DNA of 15,825 bases, taken from assembly GCA_002482415.1 (NCBI GenBank), contig DLFY01000259.1, positions 1 through 15,825 of the forward strand. Direction: 5' to 3'. Every line of letters begins with the position of its first letter. Within the stretch, counting starts at the first letter, position 1. Position numbers and translations under genes: made by a program. This document shows positions 7,194 through 14,078 of this stretch, piece by piece. Origin of the DNA: Phycisphaerales bacterium UBA7708 (lineage in GTDB: Bacteria; Planctomycetota; Phycisphaerae; Sedimentisphaerales; Anaerohalosphaeraceae). The notes beneath the pieces were generated by a model. It saw nothing but the letters and a program-made list of their open reading frames with translations. It had not been told where the DNA came from and did not search any database.

Positions 7194-8264
7194 ATGAAAC
7201 AGACTGTGATTTTCTATATCCTGTTGTTCATGTCATCCTTTTTGGGTTATGCAGCCGCACAGGAGGGCAATCCAATTCAAACTGGGGATAAGTCCGGGTC
7301 AGTTCAGCCGTTTTCGCTTGAGCTGCTGACCGTCCAGAAGATATGGGATCATGCCCCACACAATGCCTTTACCGACCTGATACGCTTCAAAGAACAGTGG
7401 TATTGTGCGTTTCGGGAAGGAAAAAACCATCATCTCGGGGGCTCGATACGCATTATCCGCTCCAGCGACGGCGCCGCATGGGAATCCGCGGGTCTGTTAA
7501 ATTACCCGGCCGTATTGGACGGTTACGATGAGGCCGACATGCGTGATGCGAAGCTGTCAATAACCCCCGCCGGCGAATTAATGCTGTCCACGGCGGTAGC
7601 TTTTCTGAAATCCGACGTCCGAAAGGAGCAATCGCTGAGCTTTTTTTCACCGGACGGAACATCCTGGAGCAAGCCCTATGACATCGGCACCCTCGACGAG
7701 TGGATGTGGCGTACGACCTGGCATAAGGGAATTGCTTATAATTTCGGTTACTCAGCCGATAAAGGCCGCTCCGGAGGCATTCAACTTTACTACAGCAAAG
7801 ACGGAAAAGTCTGGGCGCCCCTGGGACCGCGTTATTTTGAAGAGTCCGGATTCCCCAATGAGCAGGGAATGGTTTTCACGCAAGACGATGTCTGCTACAC
7901 GCTTTTACGCCGCGACCAAACCAGTTGCACAGCCCAGCTCGGCCGTGCTGTGCCCCCATACGATACCTTTACCTGGCAGGACCTGGGGGTCCGTATCGGT
8001 GGGCCGGAGCTGATCCAGCTTTCCAACGGCAGCCTCCTTGCCGCAGTACGGCTGTATGACGGCGGGCCCCGGACCTCGCTGTGCTGGATTGATGAGACTG
8101 CGGGGACCTGCAAAGAAATGCTCAAGCTGCCGTCAGGCGGAGATACCAGTTATGCCGGCATCGTCCAGCAGGAGGATGTTCTCTGGATTAGTTACTACTC
8201 CTCCCACGAAGGCAAAGCAGGCATTTATCTGGCCAAAGTCCGCACCCTGTATGCCGTTAAATAA
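7194..8264 (+). CDS. Secreted sialidase-like Asp-box beta-propeller protein
   Basis: This 356-residue protein starts with a signal peptide (hydrophobic core at about 5-19, likely cleavage after AAA near residue 22). It carries three Asp-box (BNR) motifs of the form SxDGxxW at 90-96, 152-158 and 201-207, the hallmark of the six-bladed sialidase fold. Conserved-looking elements include HNAFTDL (56-62), FREG (73-76), MRDAKLS (116-122), WRTTW (172-176), GGPELIQL (269-276) and SYYSSHEG (333-340). Such proteins are usually annotated exo-alpha-sialidase or sialidase-like; the true substrate is unknown, and the classical sialidase arginine triad cannot be assigned here. The start at 7194 is chosen because GAGGT lies 5 nt upstream and the signal peptide begins there; the frame is open back to a GTG at 7140. 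A DUF2179-type gene follows after 46 bp on the same strand. Confidence 0.8.
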   Translation: MKQTVIFYILLFMSSFLGYAAAQEGNPIQTGDKSGSVQPFSLELLTVQKIWDHAPHNAFTDLIRFKEQWYCAFREGKNHHLGGSIRIIRSSDGAAWESAGLLNYPAVLDGYDEADMRDAKLSITPAGELMLSTAVAFLKSDVRKEQSLSFFSPDGTSWSKPYDIGTLDEWMWRTTWHKGIAYNFGYSADKGRSGGIQLYYSKDGKVWAPLGPRYFEESGFPNEQGMVFTQDDVCYTLLRRDQTSCTAQLGRAVPPYDTFTWQDLGVRIGGPELIQLSNGSLLAAVRLYDGGPRTSLCWIDETAGTCKEMLKLPSGGDTSYAGIVQQEDVLWISYYSSHEGKAGIYLAKVRTLYAVK

Positions 8265-8310
8265 ACGTACCCTTTTGCAGAGAAATTACTGAATTAATGA
8301 TGGAGGTTTT

Positions 8311-8913
8311 ATGTTCGACTGGATCGAAACGCATCCTGCAGTTTTCGGCTGGGCCATTCTCCCCCTGATGATTTATCTGGCACGTGTTTGTGATGTAACC
8401 CTGGGTACCAGCCGCACGTTTTTTGTCTCGCGAGGCTATAAAAAGCTGGCGGCAGCAGCGGGGTTTTGGGAGGTTCTCATCTGGCTGGTCGTCATCGGAC
8501 AGATTATGAAAAATCTGACCAACCCTATGTGTTACATTGCTTATGCAGCAGGCTATTCGACGGGTGTTTTTGTGGGCATTACGCTGATCGATAAACTATC
8601 CCTGGGGGTGATGCTGGTGCGCATATTGACCCACGAGAATGCCGATGCCCTGACCGAATCGCTTAAAGCACGCAAATACGGCATCACGTGCGTTGACGGA
8701 ATGGGAGCTTTTGGTCCGATGAAAATCATTTTTACGATTGTTCCGCGACGCGCAGTAGGAGACGTTCTGGCCATCCTCAAGACGCATAATCCCAAAGCGT
8801 TTTATTCCATCGAAGAGGTCAGTGACGTCAGCAAGGACAAGCTGGCCCCGTATAAACTTTCGGATGCGTTTAGTTTTGTGAATACACTTAATCCGTTTCG
8901 AAAAGACAAATAG
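8311..8913 (+). CDS. UPF0316 / DUF2179-type membrane protein
   Basis: This 200-residue protein resembles the UPF0316 family (DUF5698 membrane region plus DUF2179), which has no settled function. Three hydrophobic helices are visible at about 11-26, 45-67 and 73-92. The family-like stretches DVTLGTSRTFFVSRGYKK (28-45) and NPMCYIAYAAGY (71-82) are present. A soluble C-terminal alpha/beta domain (about 108-170), the DUF2179 part, is often proposed to bind a small ligand. TGGAGG 5 nt before the ATG is a strong ribosome binding site. The gene follows the sialidase-like gene in the same direction and may share its transcript, although no functional link is obvious. Confidence 0.85.
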   Translation: MFDWIETHPAVFGWAILPLMIYLARVCDVTLGTSRTFFVSRGYKKLAAAAGFWEVLIWLVVIGQIMKNLTNPMCYIAYAAGYSTGVFVGITLIDKLSLGVMLVRILTHENADALTESLKARKYGITCVDGMGAFGPMKIIFTIVPRRAVGDVLAILKTHNPKAFYSIEEVSDVSKDKLAPYKLSDAFSFVNTLNPFRKDK

Positions 8914-8959
8914 GTTCCTGACGCATCTGCTGAATCATTAGACACCCGGAGCTGTTGAG

Positions 8960-8983
8960 AAAAGGCGGCCGGACCGAGCCGCC
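8960..8983 (-). terminator. Intrinsic terminator for the GNAT gene (minus strand)
   Basis: GGCGGC (8964-8969) pairs with GCCGCC (8978-8983) around an 8-nt loop. On the minus strand the stem is followed by TTTTCTC. It lies about 85 bp beyond the stop codon of the convergent acetyltransferase gene. Confidence 0.55.
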
Positions 8984-9028
8984 CCTCCGCCGCGGGATAC
9001 CGCATGCTTTGACGTCTGAAGAAGCAAG

Positions 9029-9056
9029 CCGGACATCGCTTGCAACCGTTGTCCGG
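9029..9056. terminator. Hairpin between convergent genes, possible bidirectional terminator
   Basis: CCGGACA (9029-9035) and TGTCCGG (9050-9056) form a perfect 7-bp stem with a 14-nt loop. Short pyrimidine-rich stretches flank it on both strands (CCCTTTCC on plus, CTTGCTTCTTC on minus). Its position between the ends of two converging genes supports a termination role; the T tracts are weak. Confidence 0.4.
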
Positions 9057-9066
9057 CCCTTTCCAA

Positions 9067-9879
9067 TCAGCGTCCCGTCCCGGCAGTGATCCCTGCCTCT
9101 TTATCCATGATATTCAAAAACCGCCTGCCGCTGATGGGATGGTCGGCGACCAGCTTGCCATTATACAGTACGCCGGAAACGGCAAAGGGCCACGGCGCGT
9201 TCTGGGCCTGCCTGTAACTTCGATACTCGACGATGCGTGCTTCGATTCCGTATCTGTCTTTGGTGATCTGTGCAATGTCGTGAACCATTTTAAAATTATG
9301 AGGGCATTGGCCGGAGGTGATAATCGTAAGGCCCCTGCCGAATTTCCTGCATTTCCTATCCCACTGGCCCTTAAAGCTCGGTGCCTGAGCGGATGTCCTG
9401 AATTTCCTGACCAGCAGTGAAAAATCCGGAGGCGCCGTATGGACCTCCTCAAAGCCGTTCTTGAGGAACAATGCCTTGCCGGCCATCCAGGTCCCCTCGC
9501 GGGTGACCACTGCAACACCCTGCATATCTGCCTTCCTTGCATCTTTCATACACTCCTCAATAAGGCGTGAGCCATAACCTCTGCCCTTGTACATCTTCGG
9601 GATGTAAATGCAGTGAATGAACATATACTTCGCGGCATTCACGGCCCGCCAGGCGTGTTCCCCGGGCACATACTCGATATAGCCTGCGGTCCCCTCGTCC
9701 GGCGTGTCAATCAGCTTGACCTTCAATCCTTCGGCCATGCGTTTTTTAATCCACCCAAACTTGATCTGATAACACGCCTTGCCCGGATCTTTATGCCCGC
9801 ACAAGGACACCTTTCCGGCGTCATTCGGTCCCATCTCGATGATCCGAACCTCTGCCTGCCTTTTTTCAGATGCTTTCAT
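9067..9879 (-). CDS. GNAT N-acetyltransferase with C-terminal YoaP-like domain
   Basis: From the ATG at 9879 this is a 270-residue two-domain protein. Residues about 10-160 form a GNAT acetyltransferase: the acetyl-CoA binding motif is visible as YKGRGYGSRL (97-106), after the beta-strand IHCIYIP. The N-terminal LCGHKDPGKACYQIKFGW stretch and the C-terminal part (about 183-258, with GLTIITSGQCPHNF and GVLYNGKLVADHPIS) resemble Bacillus YoaP-type proteins. There the C-terminal domain looks thioredoxin-like, and here its CxxC-like position reads CPHN (192-195). The substrate is unknown. AGGGG lies 8 nt before the ATG; the in-frame TTG at 9915 has no better signal. A -10-like TATAAA lies 15-20 bp upstream without a clear -35. 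Confidence 0.82.
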   Translation of the reverse strand: MKASEKRQAEVRIIEMGPNDAGKVSLCGHKDPGKACYQIKFGWIKKRMAEGLKVKLIDTPDEGTAGYIEYVPGEHAWRAVNAAKYMFIHCIYIPKMYKGRGYGSRLIEECMKDARKADMQGVAVVTREGTWMAGKALFLKNGFEEVHTAPPDFSLLVRKFRTSAQAPSFKGQWDRKCRKFGRGLTIITSGQCPHNFKMVHDIAQITKDRYGIEARIVEYRSYRQAQNAPWPFAVSGVLYNGKLVADHPISGRRFLNIMDKEAGITAGTGR

Positions 9880-9925
9880 AAAGCACCCCTGCTTTCTTTT
9901 ATACTCTCTTCCCAATTCTCACAGA

Positions 9926-9970
9926 ATAGGGACAACCAGGGTGGGCCATGCCCACGCCGTTCCTGCCAAT
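9926..9970. repeat. Dispersed palindromic repeat, copy A
   Basis: The perfect stem GTGGGC (9941-9946) / GCCCAC (9950-9955) has a CAT loop. An outer arm AGGGAC (9929-9934) can pair with GTTCCT (9959-9964), including one G-T pair. It lies just beyond the stop codon of the minus-strand lipoprotein gene and shares ACAACC, CCCACGC and GTTCCTG with copy C. Confidence 0.7.
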
Positions 9971-9975
9971 ATTTT

Positions 9976-10509
9976 TCATTTCCTCCAGTATCGCATATTG
10001 ACATCGTTTTCAAGGCTTTCGTCAACCAGCCCGGATATACCGGCAAACTCCTCAGGAGAGATTGCATGACTATTTTCCAAAGCATACTCAATAAATTTGC
10101 TATGATTCGCTGTCTGACCGTCAAGAAGACTTCGATTGCGATTATCTTTATCTTCTCCTTCGTTGTCCTGATTAACAATAGGGATATGCAGGCGCGTTTT
10201 CCCATCGGAACTCAGAAGATACATGCTGATATCGCCACCCATAACCTGTGCTTGTGATAATTTAGTGTCGCTTTCCGAATGCGAGACCGAAGTTTGCATC
10301 ACCACCTGAGCAAAGCTGACTAATTTTTCATCCTTGATCACATAATATCTTTTGAGATCACCATGACTGGCTGCCTGACCAATATCAATAATAATCGTAT
10401 CGCAATGTGCAACCAAATCATGAAAAGTATAATTCCCGGTATCATGTTTATTGCAGGAAGACAGCCCAGCCGTCAAAGCAGCCAAACCAATCAATAAATA
10501 TCTTGCCAT
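9976..10509 (-). CDS. Putative lipoprotein, unknown function
   Basis: This 177-residue protein starts with a short hydrophobic signal and a classic lipobox LSSC ending at C19, predicting export and lipid anchoring. The mature part is hydrophilic, with a serine-rich SVSHSESD stretch and a very acidic/basic GEDKDNRNR segment; no family was recognised. GGGAG lies 6 nt before the ATG at 10509. The start is 28 bp after the stop codon of another putative lipoprotein gene on the same strand, so the two probably form an operon. Confidence 0.68.
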   Translation of the reverse strand: MARYLLIGLAALTAGLSSCNKHDTGNYTFHDLVAHCDTIIIDIGQAASHGDLKRYYVIKDEKLVSFAQVVMQTSVSHSESDTKLSQAQVMGGDISMYLLSSDGKTRLHIPIVNQDNEGEDKDNRNRSLLDGQTANHSKFIEYALENSHAISPEEFAGISGLVDESLENDVNMRYWRK

Positions 10510-10537
10510 AAAAATACTCCCTGTTCATGATCATCCA

Positions 10538-11416
10538 TTATGGATATGGGCCCTTATCTGTTTCCCGACAAATCCCATTCTCCTTGAAAAGTGCCTCCAA
10601 TGCCTTTATCTCGGATTCAGGAATATTCTCTTTGTATTTCCTGTCAGCTAACGGACCGGAAGCATCAGGAACATATTCGAGGATGGCATAGTCATAAACG
10701 ATGTTGTCCTTTTTATAAAACAATATCTTTTCAGGTATCATGGACAGGTCATCAGAACGATAGTCAAGGCCTTTTTTATTTTTATCGATCCACCCTCTGA
10801 CGGCCTCTGAGTCGGCAAATGAGTTCAACTCATATCGCTTCCATGGATTGGCTGCGGACTCATTTTTTATATATAACACGCAGCCATTCTCGGGCAATTC
10901 CGGATGCAAAGGCCTTGTCCACCAGTAAATTAACTTTCCATCATCCCTTTTTGTTACGGTTAACAATCCTCGTTCCAAATACCCCTGATACGCTTTGAAA
11001 GAATCCCAATACCCGATTTCTCCTTTATCGAAAAATATGCCTTTCAACTCCTCAATACGGGCCCTGTCAATATTTGCACCCCACTCCAAAACGGACGCCT
11101 CATTAGCTGTGCCATGCAGCGGTATTCTATCCCAGATATTGTAAATTGCTGTTTTTTCATTATCTTTAGCATATAAATAGCAGTACGGTATTGCTTTGAA
11201 ATTGCCCTTCTCCAGCAGCGATTTATGATTTAAAATCCAGTTATCCACCAGGCCGACAGCATCTTCTCCACGAATAAGAATCGATTTCCATTCATTATTC
11301 ATAATGTCATTGGTATCATTGTAAATCAGATTATAGCTTATATCGGAACGGGTATTTTTGCATCCATTCGTAAAGCAAAGCCAGCAGCATATAAGCGTAA
11401 TTGAAATCGATTTCAT
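10538..11416 (-). CDS. Putative exported or lipoprotein, unknown function
   Basis: From the ATG at 11416 this is a 292-residue protein. A short signal with a hydrophobic core (SISITLICCWLCF) ends at TNGC (C19). This could be a lipobox, but threonine at -3 is atypical, so lipidation is less sure than for the downstream neighbour. The mature part has tryptophan-rich stretches (NIWDRIPLHG, IYWWTRPLHPELPENG) and a C-terminal acidic and lysine-rich tail; no family was recognised. GGAG lies 7 nt before the chosen ATG. The frame runs open to 11470, but the extra 18 residues come from the palindromic repeat and are most likely not translated. The region is AT-richer than the core genes by eye. Confidence 0.7.
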   Translation of the reverse strand: MKSISITLICCWLCFTNGCKNTRSDISYNLIYNDTNDIMNNEWKSILIRGEDAVGLVDNWILNHKSLLEKGNFKAIPYCYLYAKDNEKTAIYNIWDRIPLHGTANEASVLEWGANIDRARIEELKGIFFDKGEIGYWDSFKAYQGYLERGLLTVTKRDDGKLIYWWTRPLHPELPENGCVLYIKNESAANPWKRYELNSFADSEAVRGWIDKNKKGLDYRSDDLSMIPEKILFYKKDNIVYDYAILEYVPDASGPLADRKYKENIPESEIKALEALFKENGICRETDKGPYP

Positions 11417-11430
11417 AACAGACTCCACGG

Positions 11431-11522
11431 CATTAGCCGGGTGGGTCATACCCACGCGGTTCCTCAGCAAACATACACCTTCTACCGATTCCAGATTATA
11501 ACCAATCGGCAGCAGAACACAA
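11431..11522. repeat. Dispersed palindromic repeat, copy B
   Basis: This copy has the stem GTGGGT (11441-11446) / ACCCAC (11450-11455) around CAT. Relative to copy A both arms changed together (C to T and G to A), so pairing is kept. CGCGGTTCCT follows, then a segment (11479-11525) that aligns with copy D at roughly 80 percent identity over 45 bases by eye. In the downstream transcript the hairpin would lie in the 5' UTR about 25 nt before the ATG at 11416. Confidence 0.7.
11495..11522 (-). promoter_or_regulatory. Promoter-like module inside repeat copy B
   Basis: On the minus strand TTGTGT (11517-11522) is followed after 16 bp by a perfect TATAAT (11495-11500). The predicted start near 11488 leaves a 72-nt leader before the lipoprotein gene pair. 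The layout is the same as at 6943-6970. Confidence 0.55.
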
Positions 11523-11538
11523 TAAAAACCCGCTCGTC

Positions 11539-11605
11539 AATAAGTCCTCATGTCAGCGTTCCTGCCTGCCCACCCTGCGTAAATGGCTCCCCTCGTCAAG
11601 GCAGG
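11539..11605. repeat. Middle module of the intergenic repeat family
   Basis: The arms CCTGCCT (11561-11567) and AGGCAGG (11599-11605) are inverted repeats around a 31-nt interior that holds GCCCACCCTG (11568-11577). That 10-mer also occurs at 7026-7035, and its reverse complement at 9937-9946. The module is collinear with copy E. Confidence 0.5.
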
Positions 11606-11643
11606 ACAACCGGGCAAAGAGGGCCAGGCCCACGCGGTTCCTG
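11601..11643. repeat. Dispersed palindromic repeat, copy C
   Basis: The sequence shares GGACAACC, CCCACGC and GGTTCCTG with copy A and has its own stem GGGCC (11621-11625) / GGCCC (11627-11631). It begins just beyond the stop codon of the minus-strand DUF3137-like gene. On that strand TCTTTG follows the stem, so it might also help end transcription. Confidence 0.6.
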
Positions 11644-11656
11644 TTGTTTTTTATGG

Positions 11657-12613
11657 TCAGTGAGTCTGGATATTCGAGGAGACATCCGAATGGACGATAT
11701 TATTCAGGCGGATGCAAAATGATAAATATTCAAAATAGCGTTGAATCGGCTTAAAATCCAAAGGATTTGAAAATAAACCAGTTGAAAAGGGATCCGAATC
11801 TGAAATGGCTACATACATTTTAGAGTCCAGGAATGACAAAAATAGATTTCTTTGCTGTTTTATTGTGAAGTCAAGAATGGCCTGCAATACTTCCGGGCGC
11901 AATAAACTTCTTGTAGATTTCACGGAATTCCCATGTGTCACATAATGCTTTTCAAATTCGCAATGGTCTGTTTTTATAATCGGGTCGCAGTCATGCCATT
12001 TCTCCATCATTCTTAGAGGAAATGACAGGAAGGAACTTTCCTGAATTTCCATTTTTGGAATCACGACGGTTTTGCCGGCCACCGGTTTATTGAATTCGAC
12101 AATGAACATCAGCCCGACAAAAATCGATATGCCCCATCCTTCAACATTATTCCTTTTGGCCCGGAGATGGGAGGATGTAATAGGCAATGCATCAATCTTT
12201 CCGCAAACAAGATTTTTCCCTTCGTATCGATTATGTATTCTTCTAAATAGGACGCTCTGTTTGAAGAAATATTCGGGGATGCCTCCAGATGGATGATAAG
12301 ATAAATCTTTGTCAACAAATTCAACAAGCTTTTTCAAGACGTTATCCTGATAGTCTTTATGATACTTTTTGGCAAGCCGTTCAACAATCAGAGCCCAGCA
12401 ATAAGCCAATAGAGCTAAGCAAATAACCAGGGGGGCAGCAATCATGTCTAAATAGATAAAAAGAATAAAAACTATAATTCCAATAGCCAACAACAGCACC
12501 AGCCCGAACCATACCGACTGATGGATAACCTTTCGCCGCTCCCTGTCAAGACTTTTCAAGTCGTTGGCCAAAGCTGTCCTGAAATAATATTTTATTTCTT
12601 CTATTGTTTTCAT
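11657..12613 (-). CDS. Membrane protein with DUF3137-like region
   Basis: This 318-residue protein has two adjacent transmembrane helices near the N-terminus (about 33-53 and 57-76), followed by a long soluble region. Features such as FNKPVAGKTVVIP, the later HYVTHGNSVKSTRSLLRPEVLQ and the LFLSFLDSKMYVAIS segment resemble the DUF3137 family, whose function is unknown. The N-terminal KTIEEIKYYFRTAL stretch is amphipathic and charged. The ATG at 12613 has only a weak AAAGA in front of it. The gene stands between repeat copies C (after its stop) and D (upstream of its start). Confidence 0.68.
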   Translation of the reverse strand: MKTIEEIKYYFRTALANDLKSLDRERRKVIHQSVWFGLVLLLAIGIIVFILFIYLDMIAAPLVICLALLAYCWALIVERLAKKYHKDYQDNVLKKLVEFVDKDLSYHPSGGIPEYFFKQSVLFRRIHNRYEGKNLVCGKIDALPITSSHLRAKRNNVEGWGISIFVGLMFIVEFNKPVAGKTVVIPKMEIQESSFLSFPLRMMEKWHDCDPIIKTDHCEFEKHYVTHGNSVKSTRSLLRPEVLQAILDFTIKQQRNLFLSFLDSKMYVAISDSDPFSTGLFSNPLDFKPIQRYFEYLSFCIRLNNIVHSDVSSNIQTH

Positions 12614-12700
12614 TCTTTGAGATTATCGGGGCCGATACGGTTAATTTTCCTTTACTCCAATTTCAAAAACACTGCCCATCGTTCTCCATGCAATAAACAG

Positions 12701-12790
12701 AGACAGCAGGGCGACCCATGCCCACGCCGCTCCCTCATGCCTTCTACCAATTTCATATTACAACCAATCGACAACTAAACACTAAAAAAA
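12701..12790. repeat. Dispersed repeat, copy D
   Basis: CATGCCCACGCCG matches copy A exactly, but the left palindrome arm is altered (GGGCGACC), leaving only a weak GGGC/GCCC stem (12709-12712/12720-12723). The following 45 bases (12741-12785) align with copy B at about 36 identical positions, including CCAATCG and CCTTCTACC. A degenerate promoter-like TAGTGT-16-TGTAAT (12757-12784, minus strand) stands where copy B has TTGTGT-16-TATAAT, pointing to the DUF3137-like gene. Confidence 0.6.
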
Positions 12791-12817
12791 CGGTGACAGA
12801 TGCCTATAATGAGCATC
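12784..12817 (-). terminator. Weak possible terminator after the transsulfuration gene
   Basis: GATGC/GCATC (12799-12803/12813-12817) form a 5-bp stem on the minus strand, with a run of seven T beginning 8 nt later (complement of 12784-12790). The stem is short and the spacing unusual, so this is a tentative call. Confidence 0.22.
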
Positions 12818-12892
12818 AAACGCCAGGAAAGCAGCAGGTATTACCAATAAACGAAAGCTATGCGAAGAAAATAATGGATTACACCTTGATAC

Positions 12893-14044
12893 TTAACAAG
12901 GATGCACCCGGCTCAACGCCCGCTCCAGGTCGGCAATCAAATCCTCCACATCTTCGATGCCAATGGACAGGCGGATGGTACCTTCGGTAATGCCGATTTT
13001 TTTCTTTTCCTCGGGGCTCATCACGCCGTGGCTCATCGTCCACGGATGGCAGACCAGCGATTCCACACCGCCCAGACTTTCGGCAAACAGGAAGACCTCA
13101 AGCCCCTTGACAAACGATTCCACCGCCTTAAGGCCGCCGGTCAACTGGAAGGTAATCATGGCGCCAAAACCTTCCATCTGCGATTTGGCAAGTGCGTGCT
13201 GGGGATGACTTTTCAGGCCCGGATAGATTACGCCGGCAGCTTTGGGATGGCCGGCCAGCCACCCGGCTATCTGGTTGGCGTTTTCTTCATGCTTTCGCAT
13301 CCGCACCGCAAGGGTTTTGATGCCGCGCAGGCTCAGCCAGCAATCAAAGGCCCCCGGCACGGCCCCCACCGCATTCTGATAAAAGGCATATTTGGCATGA
13401 AGGGCCGGATCTTTTGTCACCAGCGCCCCGCCGATGACATCCGAATGGCCGCTGATGTATTTGGTCGTGCTGTGAATCACCACATCCACCCCCTGAGTCA
13501 GCGGACGCTGAAAATACGGCGACGAGAAGGTATTATCCGCCGCCACCAGAATCTGATGCCTGCGGGCAATGGCGACCACCGCCCGGACATCCACCAGTTG
13601 CAGCAGCGGATTAGCGGGCGTTTCGATCCATATCATCTTCGTATTTTTTTCAATCGCCGTCTCAAACGCTTCAGGCCGGGTGCCATCGACATACGTAACA
13701 CGGATACCGCGCGGGACGACCACATTTTCAAACAGGCGAAACGTCCCGCCGTAGATGTTTTCCGACGAGACCAGATGGTCCCCGGGCCGCAGAATCGAAA
13801 TGGCTGCATCCACCGCCGCCATCCCCGAGCTGAACGCCAGTCCATGCTGCCCTTCTTCCAGGGCCGCAAGGCATTTTTCATACGCCGCCCGCGTGGGATT
13901 GCCGCTGCGGGAATATTCAAAGGCGCTGGGCTTGCCGACATCCTTAAACACAAAATTGGCACTCTGATAAATCGGGACGATGACCGACCCGGTGGTCGGG
14001 TCCGGCTCCTGGCCGGTCCGAATCGCTTTGGTTGCAAATTTCAT
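12893..14044 (-). CDS. Cystathionine gamma-lyase / gamma-synthase family PLP enzyme
   Basis: From the ATG at 14044 this is a 383-residue member of the Cys/Met metabolism PLP-dependent family, of typical length. The cofactor lysine is K195 in HSTTKYISGHSD, D170 (AADNTF) would contact the pyridine nitrogen, and YSRSGNPT (44-51) and SSGMAA (72-77) are family signatures. The C-terminal SLGGVES stretch suits cystathionine gamma-lyase or gamma-synthase; the sequence alone does not separate them. With cysK directly upstream, either direction of transsulfuration between cysteine and homocysteine is possible. GGAGA lies 6 nt before the chosen ATG. The frame is open to 14098, overlapping the end of cysK, but that extension does not resemble the family. 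Confidence 0.9.
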   Translation of the reverse strand: MKFATKAIRTGQEPDPTTGSVIVPIYQSANFVFKDVGKPSAFEYSRSGNPTRAAYEKCLAALEEGQHGLAFSSGMAAVDAAISILRPGDHLVSSENIYGGTFRLFENVVVPRGIRVTYVDGTRPEAFETAIEKNTKMIWIETPANPLLQLVDVRAVVAIARRHQILVAADNTFSSPYFQRPLTQGVDVVIHSTTKYISGHSDVIGGALVTKDPALHAKYAFYQNAVGAVPGAFDCWLSLRGIKTLAVRMRKHEENANQIAGWLAGHPKAAGVIYPGLKSHPQHALAKSQMEGFGAMITFQLTGGLKAVESFVKGLEVFLFAESLGGVESLVCHPWTMSHGVMSPEEKKKIGITEGTIRLSIGIEDVEDLIADLERALSRVHPC

Positions 14045-14078
14045 AGTTTCTCCGTAAACGGTTTTATTTCGCCCGAAA

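Noticed and set aside
9926..12790. CRISPR array or integron attC sites
   Set aside because: Copies are few, irregularly spaced by genes and variable in length, unlike CRISPR. The GTTCCT ends do not fit the attC core GTTRRRY, and no integrase or cas gene is present.
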